A DNA stretch of 64,000 bases, from positions 2,294,001 to 2,358,000 of the forward strand of contig NW_026960611.1 of NCBI RefSeq assembly GCF_021018805.1. The letters are read 5' to 3'. The notes under the pieces were generated by a model. It saw only the letters and a program-made list of their open reading frames with translations, was not told the origin of the DNA and ran no database searches. The stretch comes from Prinia subflava (taxonomy: Eukaryota; Chordata; Aves; Passeriformes; Cisticolidae). The translations under genes and the position numbers were made by a program. Shown in pieces: positions 1 through 11,739 of this stretch. The first letter of the stretch is position 1. The number at the start of each line of letters is the position of its first letter.

Positions 1-689
1 ATGTCGAAAGACCACTACCCAAATCGTCATATTTGTCTCTCACACATACAACTTTTATCATTTCCCATTCCAATGTCCCATAGTCTCTGTGTTTCTGAAG
101 ATGAATCCATGGCTTGCAACCATGTCCTCCAGAGAGAAATCAGCACAGATGTGGTAGAGAGCAATGCAGATGGTTTTTCCTTTCCCTGAAACTCATGACT
201 TTGCTTCTGCTTGATGCTGTGGTGTTTTACAGGAGGGGAATGTCAGAACCGGCCCGGTTCCCTGTATGGCAAGCGAGAAGTCATCCCAGAAAGATTAAAG
301 CAGAGAGAGGAGACTTTTGTTGCCCCCTTCATTTTTCAGCCCTTCTCTATTGCTTTGTGAAATCCAGGTGATGTCAAGCAACTACATCAGACATAAAAGA
401 CATAAAGTGTTGGGGAAAATAAATAATCCACATATGTTGAAGTGTTGCCAAGGCCATCTCCAGGATGGATCTGTATCTGGGCATGCTGCCCTCCAGACAG
501 CTGCCTGCTCCTGCCCAAGAGAGATGTCATTGGGAGTGAAATTGAGCTCCTGGGCAAGATATTGTTTCAGAGTGATGCATTGGAAAATCTTGCAGGTGAC
601 AGAAACTGTAACTGCAGTGATTAAACTTCAATGGCCCATTTAATCTCTGGGAAACTCAGCTTCCCTGCTGATTTCAGCAGAAATGGAAT
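1..689. other. unassigned sequence
   Basis: I see no recognisable coding, RNA or repeat signature here. Short open frames of up to about 108 codons occur on the + strand but show no domain or retroviral motif. The stretch ends where the LTR-A homology begins. Confidence 0.5.
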
Positions 690-1683
690 TGTGATAAACA
701 TATAGTTTTTGCTTTCACAAATATTAAAGTGGATGATATGTGCTGTACATTGTAATATAATGTTAACTTTTTCAGAAGTAGCTATAGTTGTGAAATAATA
801 ACTAATGCTTTTATTTTTATAACTAACTGACAATAATTAAAATAACTCAGATAAATTTGTGAAGTAGCTGATGTTGATTTAGAGTACTTGTGCTTAACTT
901 GCAATGACTGAAATAGCTAAACCGTCTGCATGGTCAGAGAACTTTTGAGGAATGGGCATGATGAGAACCCCTGCTACTGACACTTGGACTATCAACAACT
1001 GTCACCTGCTGAAACCACAGAACAGGGGGCCATTGTGAGGAAGTGACACACGACCCTCAAAACCACATCCAAGAGTACTGCACATGCTCTAAAAAGGAGG
1101 TTCGGAGGAGAGGCCATGTTAAAAAGTTCCTGGAACATGTAAATGAGTTCAAAGAAATATTTGAATATGTATAATAGTTTATGAATATATATTTGACCCA
1201 TGCAATAGAAAGAGTAGCTGTGGTTAGCCAGTGTGCCTCTGGCTACAGCTACACACCCAGTGCTGTTATTTTTGGTTTATTGATTTTGTCCCCTATTGTC
1301 CTGTATTGAAATAAATCCTCCTTTTAACCCCTCCGAGGTTCCAGTGCTAGCTCAGGCCTTAGAAGGCTTTGGAGGAATATTTCATGGACAGGATAAAGGA
1401 CCCAAAAGAGGCTCTGACCCGCAGCTGCAGTTAAGACGTTTATTCCAGGTGGTGTCCAGAGGGAAAGAGGGCGTGCACAGAAGGAGAGGGTCTTTTCTCA
1501 GCTCCTGCCAGGGAGGAGCAGTTTGGGACACAGCCAATAGGGTCAGAAAGGGGAGGAAGGGTTAAACTACATGGTTAGAAACTCTAGGGGTCCCTGAGGG
1601 GGAGAAACCCAGGACTACAGGGGAATGTAACACTGTATTAAATTTTTAAAAATTCATCTGAGGAGTGGGGTTCATTTCTCTCA
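690..1683 (+). mobile_element. LTR-A1: 5' LTR of gamma-like provirus ERV-A
   Basis: The LTR starts TGTGATAAACATA and ends CTCTCA, followed by two bases and a tRNA-Pro-like primer site. The same LTR lies at 41695-42995, and matching blocks (for example 690-1070 against 41695-42055, and 1129-1290 against 42777-42940) fix the left boundary. A foreign 326-bp solo LTR at 1307-1632 interrupts the 3' third. It belongs to the ERV whose gag and pol fragments follow on the same strand. No 3' partner LTR is seen in place. Confidence 0.75.
1301..1638 (-). mobile_element. solo LTR nested in LTR-A1, with TSD CTGTAT
   Basis: A 326-bp TG...CA unit (1307-1632) is flanked by a perfect 6-bp duplication, CTGTAT (1301-1306 and 1633-1638). 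The homologous LTR at 42.9 kb lacks this block, which shows that it is an insertion. On the minus strand it reads TGTTACATTCC... and carries AATAAA about 120 bases after the middle, so the sense strand is probably minus. A 6-bp TSD fits class II ERVs. Confidence 0.75.
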
Positions 1684-1685
1684 AC

Positions 1686-1704
1686 TGGGGGCTCATTCTG
1701 GGAT
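1686..1704 (+). other. primer binding site, tRNA-Pro-like (ERV-A)
   Basis: TGGGGGCTCATTCTGGGAT lies two bases after the LTR end. It matches the tRNA-Pro 3'-end complement apart from a few positions. This primer is usual for gammaretrovirus-like (class I) ERVs, which agrees with the downstream gag and RT. Confidence 0.75.
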
Positions 1705-3302
1705 GGACACATCTTCTCCATGGCCCTAGGGGATTCTGAGCAGGAGGCGTGCCCAGCTGAGTTCAGTGTCTTGCTCAGCTTCTTCTAGTGTCATTGGTGA
1801 TTGCAGGCTGACACCTCATGGACAAGAAGGGATTCAAAAGGCAAATTAGAGGAAAAAAAGGCTCCCTTAGAAAACACAGCAACTAGCCCACAATTCTTGT
1901 GCACGAAGACCCGGACAGGTAAAAGGATTGTCAGTACCTTTATGTGGGAGCATGTAGGGGAAGGGAATACAGGTCACCTCGCCCCCGATAATTAACAACT
2001 GTGTTAATTACCCAATACAATCTCACCCCTGATGAGTTATAGCTATATCCAATAAAGATAAGTGTGATAAAAGGGAGTGGGTTAGCTGGTGAAGGGATCA
2101 TCATAGAGGATCATGAACATGAGGATCATGAAGAAGAAGGATCCTGGGGAGAGAGAATCACTGCTGTGAGGTCAGTCTGGGTCTGCAGTTAGAGCCTATT
2201 GTTGGAATGGGCAGTCATAGTCTAGTTAGGTAAAAGCCTGCATTCAGTGTCTGCAAACTTATATATGCAGACATAGTTTAGCAGGAAATAACCAGCAGTC
2301 AGAGGCAGCAAGGGAAACCTACAGTAGGAGCTTGAGGAGTTGGAGTCAGGATGACTAAGATGTAAAGAGGAATAAACCAGGACCCTTTTCATGCTGTGAT
2401 AAACTAGAAGTCTGTGTCTCAGCTCATTTCTACCCTCTAAGAAGAGGGCCACTGCAACAGGGGCAAGGTACGGGGGATTGACTGGTGTATGTGTGAGACA
2501 TGGACTGGACAGTGAGGGAGGAATCTTTCTAGCCATGGTTCCTGTGTGTCTGTGAGGAGACCAGCCGGCAAAGAGACAAAGCAAAAGGTAAAGAGTGAGT
2601 GATCCCCCCGGGGTAACTGGGACTGGGTCCTGGGGAGGGGTTGGACCCCAGGAAAGGAAACAAAAAAATTCCTAGGCAATCTACTAGGAAATAGGGGACA
2701 AGAGTTAAGGTCTCCAAGACCAAAAGGAGTGTCTTATTGAGGGTTGGGATCCATGGAGGTTAAGAGGAAAATATCTCAGGGATCCTATACCCAAGAGCAT
2801 CTGGGGTTGGCCAACAACATTTGAGGTTTTATTGATAAGACTTTCTGCTCAGCTGTCAGATCTGGGGAAAAGCAAATCTCTAGACAGTTGCTATAAAAAT
2901 TGAGGAGTTCTGCTGTCCTTTAGTACACAGAAGGGGGCAGACAGAGATCATATGCCCCAAATTAAAGCATTTTATGTGATAAGTAATACCCACCGGTGAA
3001 TGTCAACAAAAGATTTGAAAATGAAGGTACCTTATTGTTGTGTTGTCTCTTTGTTATGGTAGTGGAATGAGTGAGAGTGAGTGAAATGTGTCATAGACAC
3101 AAAGCGAGTGATTACAAGTGAATGAGTATACGTTATATTAATTGTTGATTGGAAAGAGGTGGATTGTATTACTGGAGAGGAAAGATTTTCTGTGCTTAGT
3201 GTGAGAAACAACTGTGAGGAGTGGGTGGTGTCCAAGCTGCCAGAGGAGTGAGTTAGAGCAAAGAAATAGGGTTTAGGGACAAGTCGGTCAGGTCCCAGGA
3301 AG
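1705..3302 (+). other. ERV-A leader region, no coding recognised
   Basis: About 1.6 kb separates the primer site from the gag start. This is longer than a usual gammaretroviral leader, so further insertions are likely. One sub-block at about 1975-2080 has an LTR-like look (inverted TTAATTA motifs and AATAAAGATAAG), but its edges cannot be set. A GATCATGA-rich stretch lies at 2095-2145. No open frame here resembles gag. Confidence 0.5.
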
Positions 3303-4103
3303 ATGGGTGTTGGGGGTTAGATTTGGTTTTTTTTTCTCTCTTCTCACAGAATTTTTTCCCATAAGTTTCCAAAAGCCTTGATTACTTAGTCAGAACAAAA
3401 AGAGTGCTTGAGGGATATAGCAGCACGAGGCTACACCTATTGTTTTTGAGTCCCTGGGAGTGTCCCTCAGAGGGGAGAGATGATGAGCTTTGGGAAAGGC
3501 AAAAAAGACAGATCTGGGGGAGGGGGAGGCACTCTTGCTCTCAGCGCCGAGGAGGACGGTCAGGCTGCCCTCTGCCTCTGCCTCGTCCTGGGAAATCTAT
3601 CGTCATCTGCTGTGTACCCGGGAATCCTGAACTCGCTTTCTCCAGCCTCTCCCCCCACCGCCGCTGCTTCTTCGGACCTTTGAGGCTCTCCTGCTACTCT
3701 GTAGCCCTGCACTGCCCAGCCCTGCCGGGACACCCCTGCTGCTCCAGCTGCCAGCGCAGACCTCATCTCATCCACCAGCCCGGGACTTTTCCTTCCTTCC
3801 AGTTCGGCCTCTCGGAGTCCTGCAGGGGCACCCAGATCAAACTGCTCTGGGCTTTTTTGTAAAAGAAAGCCCTCAAGGTTCTTGATTCTGTTTATTATTG
3901 ATGCTGTAGTTGTTGTTTGTTTGTCGTTTTGTCATATATACTAGTAAAGAACTGTTATTCCTACCCCCATACCTCTGCCTGAAAGCTCCTTTAATTTTCC
4001 TTTTCATTGGAATAATTTGGAGGGAGGGGATTTGAATTCTCCATCTCTAGGGAGGTCCTGCCCCTTCCTAGCAGATATCTGTCTTTCAAACCAAGACAAT
4101 GGG
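3303..4103 (+). mobile_element. solo LTR-L1 inserted at the ERV-A gag start codon (TSD ATGGG)
   Basis: The 791-bp LTR runs from TGTTGGGGGTTAG (3308) to AAACCAAGACA (4098). It is flanked by the perfect 5-bp duplication ATGGG (3303-3307 and 4099-4103). ATGGG is the start of gag (Met-Gly), so the insertion duplicated the start codon. The same LTR is at 25145-25927 (minus) and 45079-46828 (plus), with fragments at 44.4-44.7 kb and 35.8 kb. A related member is at 13218. The 5-bp TSD suits ERVL or gamma-type integration. Sense orientation is taken from the copies' shared 3' end. Confidence 0.9.
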
Positions 4104-4434
4104 ACAAGGAATAAGTAAGTCATGTCCGAGGAAAAAGGGGACCAGAAAGGCACCGGCAGATGTTCTCCAGGATAGTCTGGGAATTAAGTTAACTATCTGG
4201 GATAGCAACCCATGTACAAAAGGAAAAGATAAAGTCAAAATTATTCACTATTGTATGATAGAGTGGACAAAAAAGGAAATAAGGTCTAATCATTACTATT
4301 GGCCTAGGTACGGGTCTTTTGAGGGTTGGATTTGTCAAGCTTTAAACATATTTGTAAATACAAAAGATCCTTTCAACCCTAGGAAAGTGAATATGCCTCC
4401 TGCTGGACGAAAGAAATTTGTCCCCTGGGAGTAA
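4099..4434 (+). pseudogene. gag: ERV-A gag, matrix domain
   Basis: The frame opens Met-Gly-Gln-Gly, the N-myristoylation start typical of gammaretroviral matrix. About 111 codons of matrix-like sequence follow, including a Trp- and Tyr-rich centre, and end at a stop near 4434. The retroviral matrix targets Gag to the plasma membrane. The start codon used here is the right-hand TSD copy next to solo LTR-L1. The next 200 bases continue gag in other frames, so the gene is broken. Confidence 0.75.
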
Positions 4435-5439
4435 ATGTATTTAAGGTATCAGGAGCCTCAGAGACAGAGCAAGCAGAGGAAAAGAAGGGAAAGAGGTGGG
4501 ACCCATTGAAGGTCTTGCCCTCCCCTCCGTATCCTTTTGCTCCAGTGGTTCCTGCCCCTCCAGTGATATTCGCCACTCCGACAGGTCCTGCTCCCTCTGT
4601 GATCCCTGCCCCTCTGGCAGCTCCCACTGCTCCACCTGCTCCCCTCCCTCTCTGTTGTGATGTGATTTTATGTTAAATGGGTTGTTTTGTTGTCCCTTAT
4701 GCTAATAGTTTAGTCCTAAGTTATACTCCCCCCTTTTTCCCTGTCGCTATCAATTCTTTCCTAACCTTGCCTTTTCTTCCAGACTTTTCCCTATCAATCT
4801 CCCAATCTTCGATGCCTTAATAGTTGTTTAGACTGCTGTGTTCCCTTATTGATTTCAGTATTGTAATCCCTGCCTTGTCCCCCCTTCCCCATTGGATCCT
4901 TATCCTGAACTCACCCCCCAAAGCAGTCCCTTAAAACCCATTGCCCACCCTGGGAGGGAGGTAGAGCTTTTTCTTTCACTTTTGGTTTAGAGATTTTTAG
5001 ATCCTAGCCTCTGCTCTGTCTTTGACTTAGGTTGCGTTTTATGTTATGCTTTTATAATAAATGAATCTCAGAGTTGCAAGCTAGGTCTATCTCGCATCTT
5101 TTACACTGACCTGCCGGTGACTGCCTGGTACACACAGGGCCCTGGGGGAATGTGTCACACCCCCATAAAGAGCAGTAATATTGAAGAGTACTGCAACACC
5201 TCTCAATGAAGGACCCTGTCACACTAGGAAAAGTTGGGCAAAAACTTGAAGGCTGCTCAATAATTCCTCCCCTGCCACCACCCCACAGCAAGAGAAAAAG
5301 GTCTTTCCTAAGGTCATGATGACTGAGGAACAGAAAGTCTGGTCTCATTTGGAAAGAGATCAAGAAGTTTGCTTATTTCCTTTAAGGGAAGTGCCTATGG
5401 GAGAGGCTCAAGGGGAGGATAAGATTTGTAAATGCTCCT
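4435..5439 (+). other. ERV-A gag spacer (proline-rich) and unassigned DNA
   Basis: About 4440-4660 encodes, in a shifted frame, a proline- and alanine-rich stretch with PPYP, which resembles the p12-type spacer between matrix and capsid and carries late-domain-like motifs. From about 4660 to 5310 the sequence no longer looks like gag. It is T- and C-rich and has AATAAATGAATC at 5057, so it may be a degraded LTR insertion. Gag-like reading resumes near 5330, upstream of the capsid. Confidence 0.45.
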
Positions 5440-6290
5440 TTGACCTCTTCAGAAGTCAGAAATTTTAAAAGGGAAATACAAGGGTTATTGGAAGATCCCA
5501 TAGGTTTAGCTGAACAATTAGACCAATTTTTAGGTCCCAACATTTTTACTTGGAAAGAAATGCAGTCAGTAATGGGTATTATATCTTCCCAAGAGGAGAG
5601 GCAGATGATTAGGGCTACTGGAATGAGAATTTGGGAAAGAGAAAATCAACAAGGCCCACTGGGGGACCAGAAAATGCCTATAGCATCTCCTAACTGGAAT
5701 CATAATGATGCAGCAGGACAAGAAAACATGAATGATTATTGTAATCTGATAATCAAAGGGATAAAAGAGGCAGCACCCTGAGGGCAAAATGTTAGCAAAG
5801 CTTTTGATGGGCAGCAAGGGAAAGAAGAAACTCCAACTGAACGGTTAAAGAGGCTCTGGAAGAACATGCAGCAGTACTCCGGGATAGACCTCGATAGTAT
5901 AGTGGGACAATCCGTATTAAGCTTTAACTTTGTCACCCATGCCTGACCAAATATTAGGGAGAAGTTGGAAAAAAATGAGGATTGACAAGATAAGGGATTG
6001 AATGATTTATTGAAAGAAGTCCAAAAAGTTTATGTGTGGAGGGATGAAGAAAAAGCCAAGATAAAAGCTAAAATTATGATAGCCACTATGCAAGACAGTA
6101 AATCCCCAAGGGATCCGAAGCCCTCAGGTACCATTCCCAGATATTCAGGCTTTAGAGATAGGGAAAAGGGGGGAAACAGAATCCCAGCACGATCAAAATC
6201 TCAGGAGCAACTTAGAAATGTCTTTTTATTGTCGAGAAGAGGAATACTGTAAGAGAGATTGCCCAAAGAAGAACCTGAAAGTATTCCAAG
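5440..6290 (+). pseudogene. gag: ERV-A gag, capsid to nucleocapsid
   Basis: One frame carries a gammaretroviral-type capsid. An N-terminal helix region is followed by a QGKEETPTERL-type major homology region near 5815-5850. It contains in-frame stops near 5779, 5944 and 5982. After about 6000 comes the Lys/Glu-rich capsid end, then a single degenerate zinc knuckle near 6218-6265. That knuckle has lost its first Cys, and Tyr stands at the His position. The gene is an old pseudogene. Confidence 0.75.
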
Positions 6291-6359
6291 AGATATATTC
6301 AGAAGAATCAGCAGAATAGGAATGTCAGGGGTTCTATTAGCTGAGGGATAAATACCATC

Positions 6360-6700
6360 TAGAGCCTTCGATAACTTTAAAAGTAGGCCCCCAGGAGGAC
6401 ACATTAGAATTTACAGTTGATACTGGGGCACAGCGAACTGGTGTAGTTACTATTCCAAAGGGATGCAATGTAAGCAATAACACTATAAAAGTAATGGGAG
6501 CTAAAAGAGAAGATTTTAAGGTTCCTGTAATAAAAGACGTAGTAATTGAAGGGGAAACTAGAGTAGGGGTGGCAGATGTCTTATTGGTCCCTGGAGCAAG
6601 TTGCAACTTATTGGGGAGAGACTTACAGGTACAAGTAGGAATAAGGGTTATACCTGAAGAAGGGATGACAGCTGAAGTGCTAAAACTGCCAAGAAGATGA
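6360..6700 (+). pseudogene. pro: ERV-A protease
   Basis: The reading frame contains Val-Asp-Thr-Gly-Ala (about 6416-6430), the catalytic triad of retroviral aspartic proteases, and a later Leu-Leu-Gly-Arg-Asp (about 6609-6623) that matches the family's C-terminal LLGRD-type motif. Its length suits a domain of about 110 residues. It sits directly between gag and RT, as in gammaretroviruses. The upstream frame is shifted relative to gag, so the polyprotein cannot be read through. Confidence 0.75.
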
Positions 6701-6729
6701 AGGAAGGATTAACAAAGAAGTTTGGGCTG

Positions 6730-7224
6730 GGGAAGGAAATAGGGGAGGATTGAATATTGACCCCATAAGGGTAACAACTGAGAGAGAAGAATGTCCCATA
6801 CGTGTGCGTCACTACCCTATATCATTAGACGGAAGAGAAGGCTTAAAGCTGGTAATAGAAGGATTGATAAAGGATGGGACATTTGAACCTTGTATGTCTC
6901 CTCATAATACCCCCATTCTCTCAATTATGAAATCTGATGGAACTTATAGATTAGTTCAAGATTTAAGGGAAGTTAACAAAAGAACCCGGACCCACTACCC
7001 AGTGGTACCTAATCCCTATATCCTTTTAAGCAAAGTTCTGCCTCAACATCAGTCGTTTAGTGTGGTGGATCTTAAAGATACATTTTGGGCTTGTCTGTTA
7101 GCAAAAGACAGTTGAAATAATTTTGCTTTTGAATGGGAGGATCCAACTCCTGGATGAAAATAGCAATAAAGATGGACAAAACTGCCATAGGGGTTTAAGG
7201 AGTCTCCAAATTTATTTGGGCAAG
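6730..7224 (+). pseudogene. pol: ERV-A reverse transcriptase, segment 1 (fingers/palm)
   Basis: A 121-codon open frame carries the gammaretroviral RT start: the QYPL-like region, the TPI...S motif, LVQDLREVNKR and the first catalytic aspartate in SVVDLKD. It continues past a stop at 7113 to the KESPNLFGQ region, where an LTR insertion cuts it at 7224. The downstream part of the same enzyme is found 6.7 kb away at 13887. Confidence 0.85.
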
Positions 7225-7616
7225 TGTGAGAAATGACCATTTACTTTAAAATTTTAAAGGTTTTTTAAGCCTTAACAAATACAACAAAGGACTGAATGAG
7301 GAAAAAGGGCAATGCTGGGAGTCTGTGACTGACTGCCACATCCTTGCTCACAAATTGCCTGTTTCACCTTTTATACTCCTGGTGTTGCATTAGCCAACCC
7401 TGGCCCTTCCCAGTCTGCCAGTCAACTCTTCTTCTCCATCCATTGGTGGAGACTACTTTCTTGCAACTTGATTGGAGGTCAGGTGTAGTCATGCCACGCC
7501 TCCCTAGCAACAAGCTTTCCCTATTCTCAACTGCCCCATGCAAGGGGTACATGTACATGCCCTGCCTCCACATGTCCCTGACAACCAAGGCTGTCCGGTG
7601 GCAACAATACAGGGAT

Positions 7617-7638
7617 GGGGGGGGGGGGGGGGGGGGGG
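7617..7638 (+). repeat. G22 homopolymer
   Basis: A run of 22 G lies inside the nested LTR. Such runs form quadruplexes readily and are a common site of assembly or length error. Confidence 0.9.
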
Positions 7639-7696
7639 AGAATGGGACTAAGGGGAGAACAGAGGACATCCAAACAACAAACTACGATAACATAAC

Positions 7697-8085
7697 TGAC
7701 GTGGAACCCTGGAAAGACTGGGGACTAGAATAACGTGCGTCTACACCAATATGGTTCTAAGCACGTAATCTGCTTTATTCTGTGAGATGGCCGGTTAAGT
7801 ACAGAGCGAATAGTTTACAGTAGCAGGTGCATTGTGATAGGCGGTGAACATACAGAAGTATGTAAGCTATTGCAGTTTAAGGTAGCTACCGTGTCATCCC
7901 AGTAACTGTTCTATGTTAGTGACACTACCACCTTAAGACATCCTTAGTAGTAGATAAGTTTATCTGTCAGTACGTATGCTGAACGTACTGAGGCCTGCTA
8001 GACCAGGCCTGAGGCCTGGTCTGAGGCCTAGTTTGAGGCCCAGGTGTGGATAGCTCTACCTTATGATACAAGCTATCCTCCTACA
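7697..8085 (-). mobile_element. 3' LTR of the non-autonomous ERV
   Basis: On the minus strand it runs TGTAGGAGGATAG to CCACGTCA, 389 bp. The polyadenylation signal AATAAA (complement at about 7772-7777) is followed by GTGCTTAGAACC. I see no difference from the 5' copy over the whole length. Confidence 0.9.
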
Positions 8086-8107
8086 CATCCCCCCTTTTTT
8101 CTTTAGA
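8086..8107 (-). other. polypurine tract of the non-autonomous ERV
   Basis: On the minus strand, AAAGAAAAAAGGGGGGATG abuts the start of the 3' LTR. This is the expected plus-strand primer, and it supports the orientation. Confidence 0.85.
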
Positions 8108-9664
8108 GCTATCCAAACTGGGTCTGTGACACGGTTGGCTGCTTCTACATATACTGTTATGAGCAAAGCACTATTTGAGTTACCTAAGAAAAACTCAAAG
8201 ATCTTAGCTGCTAAAAGCAAAAAGATGAGAGCACACTATATTTAGTCTTTGCTCTTCATTTATACGCAGGTTCTAGATTAAAGTTTCAAATCATCTGCTG
8301 TCTCCTCTTCTTCTGCACTGCTTGATGATGTTTCACAGCTGAAGACTTCTCTGCTGTCACTGAGCAGCCAGGGTTACTTCTGTCAACGCAGCTGCAATGC
8401 TGTGTCTGTGTTGCTGTCTTCTCATCTGGTTCAGCTTTTGTTAGTATCTCATCGAGTCTACAGCTTGCAGAAAAGAAACTAAAACAGACTTGGTATGTGA
8501 GTTAGCATTCTCAGAGACAAGGAAATAGAATAGGAATTTTGCTTACTAATGAAAGTGATAAGCGATTATCAAACTATTTCTGCTATCACCCTAGAGACTG
8601 CAAACTGCTGAAACGCTTTTCTTTAGTGAACCTTGACATCTTCCCCCGGGTAAAGATGGCAATCTTCACTCTAAGCTGATTCAGCTGTCATTCTGATCGG
8701 ATCAAATTGTCAAGTTAAGATAACTTGCATATTATTTTTTGGAGCAGAAACCTCTGGGCTTCGTTAACAAACACTATCTGTCCAAGTTAGAGTTAGAGTT
8801 TGGCCAGAACTCAAACTCCAAAATGGAGTGATGTCTTTAGCATATCTTTTAAAGACAATTTCTAACAACAATAAACATAAAATGCCTAAGATACAACGAA
8901 CTGTTATAATATCATTACATAAAAGAGACATTTAAAAGTTAAGATAAAAAATTGTTCTGATCACTCGGGAACTCGTCTTTTCTGGAACTCTTCTTGAAAA
9001 CAGTTGAGTACTAATTGGAGCAATCACGGGATCAACACCTGATAGAAAAATCATCAATGATGCTTCAGGTATCTCTCTCTCCAAGACCTTCTGAAAAATA
9101 CTTAAGGATTTAGCAGACTGAAATGCAATGTCTTGACTCACACAAGAGGTACCAAAACAAGCCTAAAATCTCATTTCAAGCGAAATGCGTAACACAGTTA
9201 AAAGAATCAAATGAAGCTTCAAAAGGACATGCTAAAACATTGCATAAAACATACAAGATTGATTACAAAAGAGACAAACTATATACTTAACATGACACTT
9301 AAGAAAAAATTCTGACTTGCACCTAATAATACAACCATATCTGTTAACAACATTCATGAAATATTTAGATGGCTAAAAAGATAAATAGAATCATTTAAAA
9401 TGACAAGTACTTGTTAGAAAACCCTATCGACAAATAACACAACATAAAAACTTGAACATCAACTTACTAATGCTACTAATTTATATACTTAACATGTCAT
9501 CGAATTATATTTTAAAACTCTTATCTTTTAAAACTCTCATACACTAAGACAACTCACAACTAACAATACAATTAAGGATCTAACAATTTGCATCATTTTA
9601 AATCTTCTTTATCAATGTTCTGTTATTATCATTTCAGTTAAACCTGTTTCTTCCCTCTTTCTCG

Positions 9665-9665
<1 letters not shown>

Positions 9666-9699
<34 letters not shown>
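9666..9699 (-). repeat. A34 tract after an LTR-like polyadenylation end
   Basis: 34 T on the + strand. Read on the element's sense strand, AATAAACAG is followed about 40 bases later by GTGCTTAGAACC and then A34. The 12-mer GTGCTTAGAACC also occurs in the LTR just 3' of its AATAAA (7753-7764). The tract therefore looks like a polyadenylated RNA end copied into the element. Confidence 0.7.
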
Positions 9700-9700
<1 letters not shown>

Positions 9701-10866
9701 GTTCTAAGCACAGTTATAACGTCAAACTTGTTTTCACTGGGCAAAACTGTTTATTTATTCATTGCCCTAAGACCTTTCTCAAAAATTTCTTGACTCTACT
9801 GCTACCGCTGGCAGGATTATCAGTGAATTTCTGCTGCCCTGGCATCTTCCTGCCCAGGAAGATTGCTGGCTCTGCTAACTGCCTCTTGAATGTCAGGTAG
9901 TTCAAAATGTTGTGAATCATGTTTCTAAACGCTCTTATGTGGCTGACAAACGACAAACGTGGACTTTACAAGTACAATTTCAGCCTGCAGATTACTTAGC
10001 TGTTTCAGGAAACATTATTTTCAACTCACTGGCTGTGGTCGAAGCTGGGAAGATTTGCTATTTGGAGAACCTGGGAGAAGGTCACTCAGCTTGAGAGAAT
10101 TTGTGCCACATGACTTTGCTCAGCAGAAGGCTGGGCTGTCATGGCCCTGAATTCAAATTACCTCTATTATAACTTATCTTGATCCTCTCAAAATTCACAC
10201 TGACTGAAAAGTCTCACTGGCTAAAGTCCCTTACCCTTGTCCCATTCTGTCAGGCATGGGGACATCACGGCTCTCAGCTCTCTCACTAGTGCCATCACTG
10301 AACAAAACACACCACCACAGTTCTCAGGCTCTGAAACTCATCCCCTGAGGCACACTACTGTGCGTCCCCATCGCTGCAGCACAGGACATGCTCGCCTGGG
10401 ACTAAGCTAGCACAAACTCCCTGAAAAATGACCCGCTGGTCACCGCCTCAACCCGCCAAGGAGGGGTCATAAAAACAGATTCTCTTAGGCCATTCACTCC
10501 CCAGCCTCAGGAGTGACAAAGCACTAAAAGCTAATGTGTAAGACAGCCTTCTCTCATCTTTCTCTCTAGCACAGAAGACCAAACTCAAGAGCAGTAGCAC
10601 AGCCTCTCTGCCCAAACAGATGTGCCAGGGGCTGGCTTCAGCTAGCTGCACCCACCTCTCTAGGCAGGACAACAACGCTGAGAGTTCTGAGATGAGACTT
10701 TGTTCAGCTCTGAGAATCATTCTCAAAAGCAACTACTAGAAGACTTAGCAGTGAAGCAGGGGACCACTCCAGCTGGAGATGTCAGCTAGAGCCCTCTCAG
10801 CACCACTTACTCAAATGCAGCTAGCATGGCACTAATAACTATTTTCATGTAATTTTAAATCTAGTT

Positions 10867-10868
<2 letters not shown>

Positions 10869-10902
<34 letters not shown>
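10869..10902 (-). repeat. second A34 tract
   Basis: 34 T on the + strand, again preceded on the sense strand by TTAGAAC. It is the same length as the tract at 9666-9699 and about 1.17 kb upstream of it in element order. Confidence 0.85.
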
Positions 10903-10903
<1 letters not shown>

Positions 10904-11739
10904 TTCTAACTAAACTTTACAAATTAAACAACTATACCTTTTACAAATTATAAAACACTCTTTAAATCAACTAACTCTTAAATCTAACATAAGTACGTCT
11001 CAACAAAAATCTACAACCTTCATTAACTTTATAAACTCTATATGTGTGGTAACTCACTAAAAAATCATTACTAATTAAACTCCTTAACATTTAAGTATAG
11101 ACTCAAACTTAACTTAAACTTATCAGGGCCTAAATCCTAAAAACAAGCTTTAAAACTATATGTTTAACAATAATTAACTCAAATTTAAATTAATTCACAC
11201 AAAAATTAATTTTAACAACATCAAAATGTAGAAACAACTTATCTTTACACAGAGTTAATAACTCTAGCTAAGAACTCATTTCTATTTCATTTTTTGCTTT
11301 GTCTTTTTCATGATAGGATGTATTTTTTTCACATTGTATTTCTCACACAGTGATGGATTCTTTCACAACAGAGGGACAGATGACTATTTTCTCTTCTTTT
11401 TCTGGTGTTTTTCTTGCAATGTCTACTTGTTGCATGTTTTCACTGTCTCTGTTTAACAATCTTGAAAGCTTCCTGGGTAACAGCACGACACAGGGTCGAG
11501 TTACGATGCTTGCTTATCTTCAAAGACGACACTGACATGCCTCTGCACTCAGCGAAAGGGGGGGGGGGGGGTAAGAAGATTTCAGAGCTCAGTCTGTCGG
11601 CTAGTGCAGTTGATTGGCAGACTGCGGGGGCATAGGAGCCTCTAATTGAGCTGACGGTGTGCTGGCATTTTCATTAGTAGACATCTTGTTTATTATGTTT
11701 TTGAGCGGGACAGAGAAAGAAAAAAAAAAAAAAAAAAAA

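Larger units (their letters stand above)
8108..11735 (-). other. non-coding internal region of the non-autonomous ERV
   Basis: This is AT-rich DNA without any retroviral enzyme motif. The longest minus-strand frames (8932-9141, 9759-9956, 10448-10732) are under 100 codons and match nothing I recognise. Two T34 runs (A34 on the sense strand) divide it into modules. A block at 9700-10868 is less AT-rich than its surroundings. Coding potential appears absent. Confidence 0.7.

Noticed and set aside
1686..1704. tRNA-like sequences at primer sites as tRNA genes
   Set aside because: Only the 18-19 bases complementary to tRNA 3' ends are present; no cloverleaf can be formed. I found no tRNA or rRNA gene in the window.
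4080..4110. LTR joined directly to gag as a novel provirus without leader or primer site
   Set aside because: The ATGGG duplication shows that an unrelated solo LTR landed on the gag start codon.
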